Notes: generated from the sequence alone by a model not told the origin. Positions 26,951-36,060 are shown, numbered from the stretch's first letter. The stretch: DNA of 64,000 nt from Azonexus hydrophilus (GCF_001956855.1 NZ_MTHD01000002.1:248001-312000), one strand, 5' to 3'. Numbers and translations: made by a program.

Positions 26951-27421
26951 TTACCTCTCCAGCGTTGCGTTGGCCGAACCTTCCGCACCGACATACACGG
27001 CCAGAAGCTTGACGACACCACTACCTAGATTCATGCCGCGATGTGGCACATTCATCGCTTCGACTACTGCATCGCCCTGGCGGAAGGTTTTCACACCTTT
27101 TTCACCGTAATCGACGGTGAGTTCGCCTTCGAGAATGTAGGCTACTAGCGGTACCTGGTGGCGATGAAAGCCGGCTTGGGAGTTGGGGGCAATCGTCACC
27201 ACGGCAACGGTGATCTTGGGCGCACCGGTGGTAGGGTATTGAATCTTTTCGCCGACAACGGTCTCACCAGTGACGAGCAATTCGCGCACTGGATAGTAGC
27301 CTTCATCACGCGCTAGAGCAGCGGTGCTCAGCAAAGCCAGCAGCGAGATACCGACCGTCAGTTGCTGAGCGAGATAGCAGACTTTTTTGCCGCTCCCGCC
27401 GGCAACTGTGTTGATATGCAT
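26951..27421 (-). CDS. Secreted cupin-domain protein
   Basis: A 156-aa protein with an N-terminal signal or anchor (VGISLLALLSTAALA) and one cupin domain: GFHRHQVPLVAYILEGELTV is motif 1 with metal-ligand His-His and Glu, and GDAVVEAMNVPHRGMN is motif 2 with the last His. Probably a periplasmic metal-binding beta-barrel, enzymatic or ligand-binding. ATG 27421 is preferred (GAGGA eight bases upstream) over 27439. Confidence 0.82.
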   Translation of the reverse strand: MHINTVAGGSGKKVCYLAQQLTVGISLLALLSTAALARDEGYYPVRELLVTGETVVGEKIQYPTTGAPKITVAVVTIAPNSQAGFHRHQVPLVAYILEGELTVDYGEKGVKTFRQGDAVVEAMNVPHRGMNLGSGVVKLLAVYVGAEGSANATLER

Positions 27422-27630
27422 ACACTGTTCCTCTGGCAAATCGGGAATGTCGCAAGGGTATCACGATGCGAAACCGGCAATCGAGGTACATAGCGAGAGA
27501 GTTTTCACACAGCCTCGCCGATCAGGAGTCAGTGGGCTACGAAACCCAAAGGCCCGTTGTCAGTCTGTTGTTGCCTGACAGGGATTACGGACGAAACGCG
27601 ACGTTCTCCGGAAACTGTCCAAAAGCCAAT

Positions 27631-27939
27631 TCAAACGCGAGAAATCGGGCGCACGACCAGGACGTTCTTCCCCTGCACTGGGGTCCCCATGTATTCCAGG
27701 CCGACTTCTTCCACGGAGGCGAGCGCCAGTTCCACGCGGCCTGGATAGCGGTTCAGGAAGCGCTCAATGGCTTCGCCTTCGTCGCATCCTCGCTGAAACT
27801 TCCAGAATCCCGCGACACAGGTTTCGGATGTGGGGCCGAACACGCTCAGGACGGCCCAGCCCTGGTGCGGGTTCCTGACCGTGTAATCGCTCATCGACTC
27901 CAGATGGGCGAGATCAGCAAGTTCTGAAAGTAAAGACAT
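27631..27939 (-). CDS. Hypothetical protein
   Basis: A 102-aa soluble protein with a good ribosome binding site (GGAGCAACC before ATG). It starts MSLLSELADLAHLESM and contains PHQGWAVLSVFGP and EEVGLEYMGTPV. I do not recognise it. The interval 27422-27630 before it contains nothing that I can support. Confidence 0.6.
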   Translation of the reverse strand: MSLLSELADLAHLESMSDYTVRNPHQGWAVLSVFGPTSETCVAGFWKFQRGCDEGEAIERFLNRYPGRVELALASVEEVGLEYMGTPVQGKNVLVVRPISRV

Positions 27940-28073
27940 GGTTGCTCCGTGACCCCTTTTCGGGGTTTTCGACTGAAGTGCGTTGATGTTTCGCGGCTGC
28001 GCAGCTTACCCGAGCCAAGCGTACTTCGCCTGTCCGCGATGTCGGCAAGCCTTGCGCCATTTCCCGGTTTTTG

Positions 28074-28115
28074 CGGATTTTTACGGTCGACCGCAAAATT
28101 CCCCGATTTTTCCCG
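28074..28115 (+). repeat. GTCGAC palindromic repeat, long intergenic copy
   Basis: Core CGGTCGACCG at 28084-28093 with flanks CGGATTTTTA on the left and CAAAATTCCCCGATTTTTCC on the right. Nearly identical to the inverted copy at 25661-25700. It lies just upstream of the tRNA-Gly/tRNA-Val transcription unit. Confidence 0.65.
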
Positions 28116-28203
28116 TCAAAATTTTGTCGACGCCCACCCACGAAGGGTCTTGGCAATTTTTCCCGAATCCGTATAATGCGCGGCTCTTGAAGCACACAAG
28201 AAT

Positions 28204-28279
28204 GCGGCAGTAGCTCAGTTGGTAGAGCGATACCTTGCCAAGGTATAGGTCGAGAGTTCGAGACTCTTCTGCCGCTCCA
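28204..28279 (+). tRNA. tRNA-Gly (GCC)
   Basis: 76-nt cloverleaf with acceptor GCGGCAG/CTGCCGC, D-arm AGCTCAGTTGGTAGAGC, anticodon loop CTTGCCAAG (GCC), T-arm GAGTTCGAGACTC and an encoded CCA end. Confidence 0.97.
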
Positions 28280-28291
28280 GATTTTCAGCGT

Positions 28292-28368
28292 GCGTCCTTA
28301 GCTCAGTTGGTTAGAGCGCCACGTTGACATCGTGGAGGTCGATGGTTCGAATCCGTCAGGACGCACCA
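28292..28368 (+). tRNA. tRNA-Val (GAC)
   Basis: 77-nt cloverleaf with acceptor GCGTCCT/AGGACGC, anticodon GAC in CGTTGACATCG, T-loop GGTTCGAATCC and encoded CCA. It starts 12 bases after tRNA-Gly and is surely on the same transcript. Confidence 0.97.
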
Positions 28369-28440
28369 CGCAGCCAGTGCATTTCCGTAACTTGATCCAG
28401 GCGAAGGCCGGCGCTGGCCGGAACTGTTAACATCCGGCCC

Positions 28441-29853
28441 ATGAGTCTCTACCAGGACATTGCGGCGCAGACGGAAAAGCTGATCAGCGACGGTGTGCTG
28501 CGTCCGGGCGATCGTCTGCCCTCGGTGCGCAAGGCGTGCCGCACGCACGCCATCAGCCCGATCACCGTTACCCAGGCTTATTACCTGCTCGAAAGTCGCG
28601 GGCTGATCGAGGCGCGGCCGAAATCCGGGTATTTCGTCCGGGCGCGTCTCGGCCAGAAACTGCCGGAGCCGATGATGACGCATCCGGCCGGCGGCGCGAC
28701 CGAACTGCAGGTCAGCGACTTCATCTTCCAGATTCTCGACAGCGTGCGCGATCCCGGCATCGTGCCGCTCGGTTCCAGTTTTCCGGCGGCCGGACTGTTT
28801 CCCTTCGACAAGCTCGGGCGTTTTCTGGCCAACGCGGCGCGCCGGCTCGATCCGCAATCGACCTTGAGCGACCTGCCGCCGGGCAACGAGGAACTGCGTC
28901 GGCAGATAGCGTTGCGCTATCTGGCGCAGGGGGCGTCGGTGTCGCCGCAGGAGATCGTCGTTACCGCCGGCGCGATGGAAGGGCTGAACCTCTGCCTGCA
29001 GGCGGTGACCCGGCCGGGCGACCTGATCGCCATCGAGTCGCCGACTTTCTACGCCGGTCTGCAGGCGAGCGAACGGCTCGGTTTGCGCGTCATCGAAATT
29101 CCCAGCCATCCGCGCGAGGGCGTCAGCCTGTCGGCGCTGGAAGAAGCGCTGCGCCAGCATCCGGTCAAGGCCTGCCTGTTCATGCTCAATTTCGCCAACC
29201 CGACCGGCAGCCTGCTGGCCGATGCGCGCAAGAGGGAACTGCTCGGCCTGTTGCGTCGCTACCAGGTGCCGCTGATCGAGGACGATGTCTACGCCGAACT
29301 GCATTTCGACCGCCAGGCGCCGCTGTGCAGCAAGGCCGAGGATGGCGACGGGCTGGTCATGCATGTGTCGTCGTTTTCCAAATGCCTGGCGCCGGGTTAC
29401 CGGCTTGGCTGGGTGGCGGCCGGGCGTTACGCCGAGGCGATCCGGCGGCAGAAGCTGTCGTTCAGTCTGGCGACCAGCGTACCGGTGCAGATCGCGCTCG
29501 CCGACTATCTGCGCCACGGCGGTTTCGACAGCCATCTGCGCCAGTTGCGGCGCAAGCTGGCCGAACAGGAGGCGGGGCTGGTGGCGGCGGTCGAGCAGCA
29601 TTTCCCCGAGGGCACCCGGCTGGCCCGGCCGCAGGGCGGCTATTTCCTGTGGCTGGAACTGCCGCCCCGGGTCGATGCGCTGCGCCTGCACAAGGAGGCG
29701 CTGGCACTGGGCATCAGCGTGGCACCGGGGCCGATCTTCTCGGCCAAGCGCGAATTTCGCCACCACCTGCGCCTGAACTTCGGCCATCCCGATTCGGAAG
29801 CCCGGCAACAGGCGGTGGCAACGCTCGGCCGGCTGGTCGCGGCGCAGTCATAG
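28441..29853 (+). CDS. MocR-type regulator with aminotransferase domain
   Basis: A 470-aa GntR/MocR protein. Residues 1-75 form a GntR winged HTH (LISDGVLRPGDRLPSVRKAC, ISPITVTQAYYLLESRGLIE). Residues about 110-465 form a fold-type I aminotransferase-like domain with the PLP lysine in SSFSKCLAPGYR and FANPTGS. Such proteins (for example PdxR, GabR) use PLP as effector and regulate B6, GABA or amino-acid genes. The target is unknown. Its 3' end overlaps the convergent NorF-like gene by six bases. Confidence 0.92.
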   Translation: MSLYQDIAAQTEKLISDGVLRPGDRLPSVRKACRTHAISPITVTQAYYLLESRGLIEARPKSGYFVRARLGQKLPEPMMTHPAGGATELQVSDFIFQILDSVRDPGIVPLGSSFPAAGLFPFDKLGRFLANAARRLDPQSTLSDLPPGNEELRRQIALRYLAQGASVSPQEIVVTAGAMEGLNLCLQAVTRPGDLIAIESPTFYAGLQASERLGLRVIEIPSHPREGVSLSALEEALRQHPVKACLFMLNFANPTGSLLADARKRELLGLLRRYQVPLIEDDVYAELHFDRQAPLCSKAEDGDGLVMHVSSFSKCLAPGYRLGWVAAGRYAEAIRRQKLSFSLATSVPVQIALADYLRHGGFDSHLRQLRRKLAEQEAGLVAAVEQHFPEGTRLARPQGGYFLWLELPPRVDALRLHKEALALGISVAPGPIFSAKREFRHHLRLNFGHPDSEARQQAVATLGRLVAAQS

Positions 29854-30156
29854 CGTCGCCCAGCGGGCAAACTGCGGGCCGAAGAGGGCGATCAGGACCA
29901 GCGCAACCGGGGTGACCAGGATGAAGCCGTCGAGTACCCGGCGGATGAAAGGATGGGTCAGCCCGGATTCGATGAAATGGCGGCAGATCAGCCAGCCCTT
30001 CAGCCAGATGATGGCGGCCACCAGCCAGGGCAGCGCGGTGCTGCCGTGCAGCCAGTCGCCGAGGCCAGGGCTGAGCAGCGTCAGCACGACCAGCATCAGC
30101 CAGACGCCGGCCAGCGGCAGCAAGCGGGTCGAGGGAGTGCAGGGTGGTGTGTTCAT
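29848..30156 (-). CDS. norF: NorF-like / cytochrome oxidase subunit IV-like membrane protein
   Basis: A 102-aa protein with about three hydrophobic helices (LLPLAGVWLMLVVLTLLS, LPWLVAAIIWLKGWLI, DGFILVTPVALVLIALFG), the size and layout of the cytochrome oxidase subunit IV-like NorF proteins. It follows a NorE-like gene by three bases. NorEF are accessory factors for nitric oxide reductase activity. The norCB genes are not in this window. Confidence 0.72.
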   Translation of the reverse strand: MNTPPCTPSTRLLPLAGVWLMLVVLTLLSPGLGDWLHGSTALPWLVAAIIWLKGWLICRHFIESGLTHPFIRRVLDGFILVTPVALVLIALFGPQFARWATL

Positions 30157-30159
30157 GGT

Positions 30160-30762
30160 TCAGGCCAGGACGTAGAAAAACGGGAAGATGATCAGCCAGA
30201 TGATGTCGGTGGCGTGCCAGTAGCTGGCCAGCGCTTCCAGCCCGGCGTGATCGCCGGCATCGTAGGCGCCGGCAAGGTGGCGGGCGAGTACCCAGAGCAT
30301 GCCGAGGATGCCCCACATGGCATGGACCAGGTGGTTGAAGGTCAGGTAGTAATAGACCGTGAAGAAAATGCCCGCTTCGCCGTCGATGCCGTTGGCCAGG
30401 TTCCAGCGGATTTCCAGGAACTTGGCGACCGGATAGCCGAGGGCGACGACCAGCCCGGCGATCAGCCACCACAGCGACTGCCGCCGCTTGCCGGCGCGCA
30501 TGCTGGCGACCGAGCAGGCGATGAGGAAACTGCTGCTGACCATCAGCAGCGTGATGCAGGTGCCGGCGAGGCGGGAGAGCTTTTCTGCGCCGGCCGAGAA
30601 GGCGTCGGGAAAATGGGCGCGGGCCACGAAATAGACGGCAAAGAGCACCAGGAACTCGACAAATTCGCAGCAGATGCCGACCCAGATCCCCTTGTTGCCG
30701 GGAATCCGCCCGCCGCTGTCCGCTGCTGGCTCACGCCCGCTTGCGGGGATGGTCATCTCCAT
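30160..30762 (-). CDS. norE: NorE-like / cytochrome c oxidase subunit III family protein
   Basis: A 200-aa membrane protein of the COX3 family with about five helices (GICCEFVEFLVLFAVYFVAR, TLLMVSSSFLIACSVA, GIFFTVYYYLTFNHLVHAMWG, YWHATDIIWLIIFPFFY). Motifs LTFNHLVHAMWG and YWHATDIIW are typical of the NorE subgroup, which supports nitric oxide reductase. The start ATG 30762 follows AAGG/GCGGAA. Divergent from ccoG with a 202-base spacer. Confidence 0.8.
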   Translation of the reverse strand: MEMTIPASGREPAADSGGRIPGNKGIWVGICCEFVEFLVLFAVYFVARAHFPDAFSAGAEKLSRLAGTCITLLMVSSSFLIACSVASMRAGKRRQSLWWLIAGLVVALGYPVAKFLEIRWNLANGIDGEAGIFFTVYYYLTFNHLVHAMWGILGMLWVLARHLAGAYDAGDHAGLEALASYWHATDIIWLIIFPFFYVLA

Positions 30763-30964
30763 GATTCCGCTACCTTCTCGTATTCGATGCCGCCATTGTT
30801 CCAGCACGGCAGATTAATCACAGGGACAGATGCGTGGATTTGCCCGCGGTACAGCCGTTGACCGCAAATAAATCTGTGCCTGTTGAAAATCGATCAAGCT
30901 GAAACTGTCCCTGTTTTCTCGCCGGTGCTCTACTGACGGGCATCAATCATCGAGGAACAGAAGC

Positions 30965-32356
30965 ATGGGCAAGCCGGTCAGCAAGGTTCGCGAAGCGAAG
31001 CTGGAGTTGTATCGCAGGCAGGGAAAAATCCACGCCCGCGAGGTCGAAGGCCGGTTCAACCAGCTGCGCTGGGGCATGGTCTGGTTCACCCAGATCATTT
31101 TCTACGGCCTGTGCTGGCTGCCCTGGGAGAGCAACGGCGCGGTGCGCCAGGCGGTGCTGTTCGACATCGCGCACGAAAAACTCTATTTCTTCGACCTCGT
31201 GCTTTGGCCGCAGGACGCGCTGCTGCTGGCCTTCGCGCTGATCACCGCAGCCACCGCATTGTTCCTGACGACGGCGCTGGCCGGCCGGCTGTTCTGCGGC
31301 TTTGCCTGCCCGCAGACGGTATATACGATGATCTTCAGCTGGATCGAGGCGCGGGTCGAGGGCGATCACCTGGCCCGGCTGAAACTGGACCAGCGGCCGA
31401 TGGATGCGCAGAAACTCGGGCTGCGGCTGCTGAAGCACGGCATCTGGGCGGTGCTGGCCGGGTGGACGGCAATCACCTTCGTCGGCTACTTCACGCCGAT
31501 CCGCGAGTTGCTGCCGACCGTCGCGACGCTGAGCACCGGCCCCTGGGAAGCCTTCTGGCTGATCTTCTATGCTGCCTTCACCTACATCCAGGCCGGCCTG
31601 GCGCGCGAGGCGGTGTGCCAGCACATGTGCCCCTACTCGCGTTTCCAGGGCGTCATGTTCGATCCGGCGACGCGCAATGTCGCCTACGACCACCCGCGCG
31701 GCGAACCGCGCAGCCTGCGCCGTCAGGCCGGGACGACCGGCGACTGCATCGACTGCGGCATCTGCGTCGAGGTCTGCCCGACCGGCATCGATATCCGCGA
31801 CGGGCTGCAATACCAGTGCATCAACTGCGGCCTGTGCATCGACGCCTGCGATCAGGTGATGGACAAGATCGGCGCCCCGCGCGGGCTGATCCGCTTCGCC
31901 TCGGAGAACGAACTGGCCGGCCGGGTGGCCGCACCGGGCATGCTGTGGCGGCCACGGCTGGCGGTCTACGCCGGCGTGCTGGTGGTGGTCGCCGGCCTCA
32001 CGGCATGGACGCTCGACCAGCGCTCGCTGCTGCGCGTCGACGTGTTGCGCGACCGTGGCGCGCTCGCCCGCGAAACCGCCGATGGGCAGATCGAGAACGC
32101 CTACACGCTGAAGCTTGCCAACATCGCCGACCGGCCGCGTCGTTTCATTGTTACGGTCGACGGCCCGTTGACCCTGAAAATCGTCGGCGACAGCGAATTC
32201 GCCGTCGCCGCCGGCAGCCTGACGCCAGTCTCGATCACCGTCTCGGCCCCGGTCGGCGAACAGTTGCCCGGCATCGTCCCGATCCGCTTCGCGGTCGCTG
32301 CTGCCGACGACCCGGCGGTACGCGTCGGCGAGCGCAGCAGTTTCGCGTTGCGATGA
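30965..32356 (+). CDS. ccoG: Cytochrome cbb3 oxidase assembly protein CcoG
   Basis: A 463-aa membrane ferredoxin of the CcoG/FixG/RdxA family, needed for copper handling during cbb3-oxidase assembly. Several transmembrane helices, LFCGFACPQTVYT and AVCQHMCPYSRFQG (membrane-adjacent Cys sites), then two 4Fe-4S ferredoxin motifs (CIDCGICVEVCPTG and CINCGLCIDACD) and a C-terminal Ig-like periplasmic domain (about 355-460). The ccoNOQP genes are not in this window. It overlaps the next small gene by four bases. Confidence 0.95.
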   Translation: MGKPVSKVREAKLELYRRQGKIHAREVEGRFNQLRWGMVWFTQIIFYGLCWLPWESNGAVRQAVLFDIAHEKLYFFDLVLWPQDALLLAFALITAATALFLTTALAGRLFCGFACPQTVYTMIFSWIEARVEGDHLARLKLDQRPMDAQKLGLRLLKHGIWAVLAGWTAITFVGYFTPIRELLPTVATLSTGPWEAFWLIFYAAFTYIQAGLAREAVCQHMCPYSRFQGVMFDPATRNVAYDHPRGEPRSLRRQAGTTGDCIDCGICVEVCPTGIDIRDGLQYQCINCGLCIDACDQVMDKIGAPRGLIRFASENELAGRVAAPGMLWRPRLAVYAGVLVVVAGLTAWTLDQRSLLRVDVLRDRGALARETADGQIENAYTLKLANIADRPRRFIVTVDGPLTLKIVGDSEFAVAAGSLTPVSITVSAPVGEQLPGIVPIRFAVAAADDPAVRVGERSSFALR

Positions 32357-32571
32357 AACTGCCCGACGAACTCGCGCCGCCGCTCTGGCTGCGCGCCGAC
32401 GGCCGGCCGCTGGCCTGCGTCGAGAAGATCCGCGTGCTCGACGACAACTACCGCGAGCTGACGCAGATGCTGCGCGATGCGCTTGAAGACGGCATCCTGC
32501 TCGGGTGCGCCGAAAGCGGATTACGGGCGGCGCTGCACGATCTGGTCGACAGCGTCCGCCCGGGTTTTTGA
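32353..32571 (+). CDS. Small protein translationally coupled to ccoG
   Basis: A 72-aa soluble protein starting MKLPDELAPPLWLR, at the ATGA overlap with the ccoG stop codon, so it should be translated by reinitiation. It contains LDDNYRELTQMLRDALEDGI and a single Cys (GCAESG). No function recognised. Its coupling suggests a role linked to CcoG or to the cbb3 oxidase. Convergent with the GNAT gene, five bases apart. Confidence 0.72.
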   Translation: MKLPDELAPPLWLRADGRPLACVEKIRVLDDNYRELTQMLRDALEDGILLGCAESGLRAALHDLVDSVRPGF

Positions 32572-32576
32572 AGGGC

Positions 32577-33209
32577 TCAGGCGTCGTCGTGGATGACGCC
32601 GGCCTGCCGCAGGTGCGCCGGCGTCCATCCGGTGCCGGCGAGGAACATCCGTGTCGTCAGCCGGTCGCGCACCGCGTCGTCGATCGTGCAACCGAGATCG
32701 TGGATGCGCTTGTCGCGGATCTCGATGTAATGCAGTGGCTGGCGGCGGCCGAGCGACTGCCACAGGGCAAAGGCGGCCGGCGACTGGCGGGCGCCGCTGA
32801 CCAGGCAGATGCCCTGCGCCAGCGCCCAGGCGTAGACTGCGCTGGCGATGCCGCGTCCCTGCCAGGCCGGCGCGTACTTGGAATGCGGCGAACGGACGTG
32901 GCGGTCGCAACGCCGGTCGACCTCGATCAGCCGGTTGAAGACGGTGTAGCCGACAAGGCTGCCGCTGGCGCTGGCGACGACGTAGACAAAATGCTCGCCG
33001 TCGGCTTCGCGGTAGCGGAAATGCAGCCCGGGTAGCGGCGCCGGCTGGGTTGCGCAGTCGTACAGGCTGTCACCCGGCGTGCGCAGCCGCCGTTCGAGGG
33101 CGGCCAGCTCGGCTTCGAGGCTGGCCGGCGGCAGGTCGACATCGATGCGCAGTTCGGCCGTCGGCCAGAAAGCGAAGGACAGGCCGGGGAGGGCAAGGGC
33201 GTATGCCAT
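32577..33209 (-). CDS. GNAT-family N-acetyltransferase
   Basis: A 210-aa protein with a GNAT-like fold. The acetyl-CoA loop is probably AWQGRGIASAVYAWA, preceded by strand VGYTVFNRLIEVDRR. The first 60 residues are an extra domain. ATG 33209 has an excellent GGGAGGAATCGCC upstream. It is 13 bases downstream of the beta-helix repeat gene and likely co-transcribed. Substrate unknown. Confidence 0.78.
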   Translation of the reverse strand: MAYALALPGLSFAFWPTAELRIDVDLPPASLEAELAALERRLRTPGDSLYDCATQPAPLPGLHFRYREADGEHFVYVVASASGSLVGYTVFNRLIEVDRRCDRHVRSPHSKYAPAWQGRGIASAVYAWALAQGICLVSGARQSPAAFALWQSLGRRQPLHYIEIRDKRIHDLGCTIDDAVRDRLTTRMFLAGTGWTPAHLRQAGVIHDDA

Positions 33210-33222
33210 GGCGATTCCTCCC

Positions 33223-34095
33223 TCAGCATGCGTCGCGGCCGATCCAGCAGCCGCTGATCAGCTGTGCCGGGCGGGCCGCCGCGCAGACGCGGGCGCTCTG
33301 TTTCCAGTCGGCGAGCGGAACGTCGAGCCCGGCGAAGATGCCGTAGCCGTTGCCGGCCCGGATCGTTTCGCCAGCCACCAGGCTTTCGCCGGTGCGGATC
33401 GTACCGCCGGCCTCGATGCCAGCGCCGGCACGGATGCCCCAGCCAGCTTCGAGGTGATGGCCAACGACGATCGCGGCAGCGGCGACGATGCCCTGGGCCG
33501 TTTTCAGGCCGGCTTCGGCCGTGATGCTGCCGCCGGCCTGCAGGCCTTTACGGCAGACCACGTCGCCGCCAGCCAGCAGGTCGAGGCCGACGCTGATGTT
33601 GTCGGCAGCTTCGAGGCGGGAGCCACAACGCAGATCCCAGTTGACCCGGATACGCCCGCCGCAGCGCAGCGGCCCGGCAGCCTCGACGCCCCAGCCGGCG
33701 CGCAGCTCGCCGCCGACATCGAGCTTGCCGCCGCAGCGGATACCGCCTTCGGCGCGCAGGTCTTCGCCGACCCGCAGCTCGCCATCGACACGGATGCCGC
33801 CGCCGGCACGCAAGCTGCGGCCGACGCGCAGCAGGCTGCCGGCCTCGACATTGCCGAGGACCTTGAGCGTACCGGCAAAGACAACAACCTCGGCGTCGAG
33901 TGCATCGACGACCCGCAAGGCGTCGGTCGGTCCGAACTGGTCGAGCAGCCAGCAGGCGTCGTCGCTGCGGCCGTCGGCGACGAGCGCGTCAAGCAGTTCC
34001 TGGTAATGACCCTGCTCGGCGTAATGCCGGACGAACCAGCGAAAACCGTCGGTGCAGGGGCGCTTTGCCTTGATCAGGCTCTTGGTGAGTTCCAT
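33223..34095 (-). CDS. Beta-helix repeat protein (bactofilin-like G-x-I/L repeats)
   Basis: A 290-aa protein. Residues 1-70 are a helical domain (CTDGFRWFVRHYAEQGHYQELL, DACWLLDQFGPTDALR). From about 75 to 270 the chain is a regular six-residue-type repeat with Gly/Ala and Ile/Leu turns (LRAGGGIRVDGELRVGEDLR, IRCGGKLDVGGELRAGW and so on), which predicts a right-handed beta-helix like a bactofilin or left/right-handed hexapeptide protein. Several Cys occur within turns. No enzyme motif is seen. ATG 34095 has GGAG six bases upstream. Likely structural or scaffold role, inferred only from the repeat fold. Confidence 0.7.
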   Translation of the reverse strand: MELTKSLIKAKRPCTDGFRWFVRHYAEQGHYQELLDALVADGRSDDACWLLDQFGPTDALRVVDALDAEVVVFAGTLKVLGNVEAGSLLRVGRSLRAGGGIRVDGELRVGEDLRAEGGIRCGGKLDVGGELRAGWGVEAAGPLRCGGRIRVNWDLRCGSRLEAADNISVGLDLLAGGDVVCRKGLQAGGSITAEAGLKTAQGIVAAAAIVVGHHLEAGWGIRAGAGIEAGGTIRTGESLVAGETIRAGNGYGIFAGLDVPLADWKQSARVCAAARPAQLISGCWIGRDAC

Positions 34096-34584
34096 GATGT
34101 CTCCACGATGACCTTGCGCCACCGAACCTGCGGGAACGGTGGCTGGATGGCAGTCGTGGCGGCAGTGGATGCCGTTTGCAAAGGGATTTGCGGCGTTGCC
34201 GCGGCCAGGACTGCACGTTGAACGGCGCGCCGGAGTGGGCGCCGGGCAAGGTGCCGTGCGGGGAGGCCGGGCTAGTGCCCTGGCCGCGCCCGCACGGCCA
34301 TGGAAAGTACGGCGGGTGACCCCGTGACCTTGAAGGCGAGCTGCACGGACGCGCCACCACCTGCCGGGATCGGCATGCGGGCTGAGCGGGCGGTGCGGGC
34401 GTCGGACATTGGCGGGTGGCGGAAGAAGAAGCGCCGGGATTATAGACCATGGCCTGCTGGGATGACTGTGGTTAACCACAATTCGGAAAGCCACAATTCC
34501 GCAACAATCGCCTTGTCACCATACTCGCCGCCCATTGGCCGGGAATGGGTTCCCCGCCATGTCCAAAAACATCAGGGGGAAGCA
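34096..34584. promoter_or_regulatory. Divergent control region for dctA and the repeat-protein gene
   Basis: No gene is supported in this 489-base interval. It contains a minus-strand TATAAT (34439-34444) for the repeat-protein gene, a 14-base perfect palindrome TGTGGTTAACCACA at 34467-34480, and the direct repeat CCACAATTC (34476-34484 and 34491-34499) upstream of dctA. The palindrome sits next to the minus-strand -35 position, so a repressor or activator may bind there. Confidence 0.5.
34467..34480. promoter_or_regulatory. Perfect 14-base palindrome, candidate operator
   Basis: TGTGGTTAACCACA, self-complementary, in the divergent region between dctA and the beta-helix repeat gene. The regulator is unknown. 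Confidence 0.45.
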
Positions 34585-35928
34585 GTGAAGAAGATATTCC
34601 AGAGCCTTTACGTCCAGGTGCTGATCGCGATCACGATCGGCGTTCTGCTCGGGCACTTCTATCCGGAAACCGGCGCGGCGATGAAGCCGCTGGGCGACGG
34701 TTTCATCAAGCTGATCAAGATGATCATCGCGCCGATCATCTTCTGCACCATCGTTGTCGGCATCGCCGGCATGGAAGACATGAAGAAGGTCGGCAAGACC
34801 GGTGGTCTGGCCGTGCTCTACTTCGAAATCGTCAGTTCCATCGCCCTGGTCATCGGCCTGGTCGTCGTCAATGTCTGGGCACCCGGCGTCGGCATGAACG
34901 TCGATCCGGCGACGCTCGACACCTCGGCCATCGACAAGTACGCGGCGCCCGGCCAGATGCAGACGACGACGCAGTTCCTGATGAACATCATCCCGACCAG
35001 TGTTGTCGATGCCTTCGCCAAGGGCGACATGCTGCAGGTGCTGTTCTTCTCGATCCTCTTCGGCTATGCACTGCACGCCTTTGGCGAACGCGGCAAGCCG
35101 GTGTTCGACTTCATCGAGCGTCTGTCGCACGTCTTCTTCCGCATCGTCGGCGTGATCATGAAGGTCGCCCCGGTCGGCGCCTTCGGTGCCATGGCCTACA
35201 CCATCGGCAAGCACGGGCTCGGCAGCCTGGCCCAGCTGGCCAGCCTGATGGGCGCCTTTTACCTGACCTGCGTGCTGTTCGTCTTCGGTGTCCTCGGCTC
35301 GATTGCTGCCGCCCACGGCTTCTCGATCTGGAAGCTGATCAAGTACATCAAGGAAGAACTGTTCCTGGTGCTTGGCACCTCGTCGTCGGAGTCGGCGCTG
35401 CCGCGCCTGATGGCCAAGATGGAAAATGCCGGCGCGCAGAAGTCGGTGGTCGGTCTGGTCGTCCCCACCGGTTACTCGTTCAACCTCGACGGCACCTCGA
35501 TCTACCTGACGATGGCTGCAGTCTTCATTGCCCAGGCGACCAACACGCCGATGGATCTCGGTCAGCAGATCACGCTGCTGCTGATCCTGCTGCTGACCTC
35601 GAAAGGCGCTGCCGGTGTCACCGGCAGCGGCTTCATTGTCCTCGCAGCGACGCTGTCGGCCGTTGGCACCGTACCGGTTGCCGGCCTGGCGCTGATCCTC
35701 GGCATCGACCGCTTCATGTCGGAAGCACGGGCGCTGACCAACTTCGTTGGCAACAGCGTCGCCACGCTGGTCGTCGCCAAGTGGTGCGGCGCGCTCGACC
35801 AGGAACGGATGAGCGCCGTGCTCAACAACGAAACGATCGACGAAGCCGATCACCCGGAACTGGTCCTCGACGATGCGCCGGCCCCGGACATCGCCCACAC
35901 GCCGCAGCCAGCCACGGCCCATCACTGA
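34585..35928 (+). CDS. dctA: C4-dicarboxylate transporter (DctA, DAACS family)
   Basis: A 447-aa inner-membrane symporter for succinate, fumarate and malate. Visible family signatures are [26 protein letters not shown] and [13 protein letters not shown] with the two re-entrant loops, plus eight hydrophobic helices. GTG 34585 has GGGGAAGCA directly upstream and gives the normal N-terminus ([15 protein letters not shown]). The last 40 residues are an acidic/Pro tail. I found no sigma-54 promoter or DctBD-type neighbours. A rho-independent terminator follows. Confidence 0.95.
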   Translation: MKKIFQSLYVQVLIAITIGVLLGHFYPETGAAMKPLGDGFIKLIKMIIAPIIFCTIVVGIAGMEDMKKVGKTGGLAVLYFEIVSSIALVIGLVVVNVWAPGVGMNVDPATLDTSAIDKYAAPGQMQTTTQFLMNIIPTSVVDAFAKGDMLQVLFFSILFGYALHAFGERGKPVFDFIERLSHVFFRIVGVIMKVAPVGAFGAMAYTIGKHGLGSLAQLASLMGAFYLTCVLFVFGVLGSIAAAHGFSIWKLIKYIKEELFLVLGTSSSESALPRLMAKMENAGAQKSVVGLVVPTGYSFNLDGTSIYLTMAAVFIAQATNTPMDLGQQITLLLILLLTSKGAAGVTGSGFIVLAATLSAVGTVPVAGLALILGIDRFMSEARALTNFVGNSVATLVVAKWCGALDQERMSAVLNNETIDEADHPELVLDDAPAPDIAHTPQPATAHH

Positions 35929-35963
35929 CTTGACGAATCTCCTCTGGCATCACGCCAATCTTG

Positions 35964-35991
35964 CCCCGCCGATTCCGGCGGGGTTTTTTTT
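35964..35991 (+). terminator. Rho-independent terminator after dctA
   Basis: CCCCGCC (35964-35970), six-base loop, GGCGGGG then eight T residues. Confidence 0.92.
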
Positions 35992-36060
35992 GCCTTCGTG
36001 CCGGGCTTCGGATTACATTGCCGGGGAGCAATGATCCCTGCTGCCGGAGCCTGATCTGTC

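Noticed and set aside
30885..30905. FNR-like TTGAA-N5-ATCAA upstream of ccoG
   Set aside because: The spacing is one base too long for TTGAT-N4-ATCAA and one half-site is off, so I do not call it an FNR site.
34500..34584. Possible sigma-54 promoter before dctA
   Set aside because: No TGGC-N8-TTGC pair with correct spacing could be found, although dctA is often RpoN-dependent.
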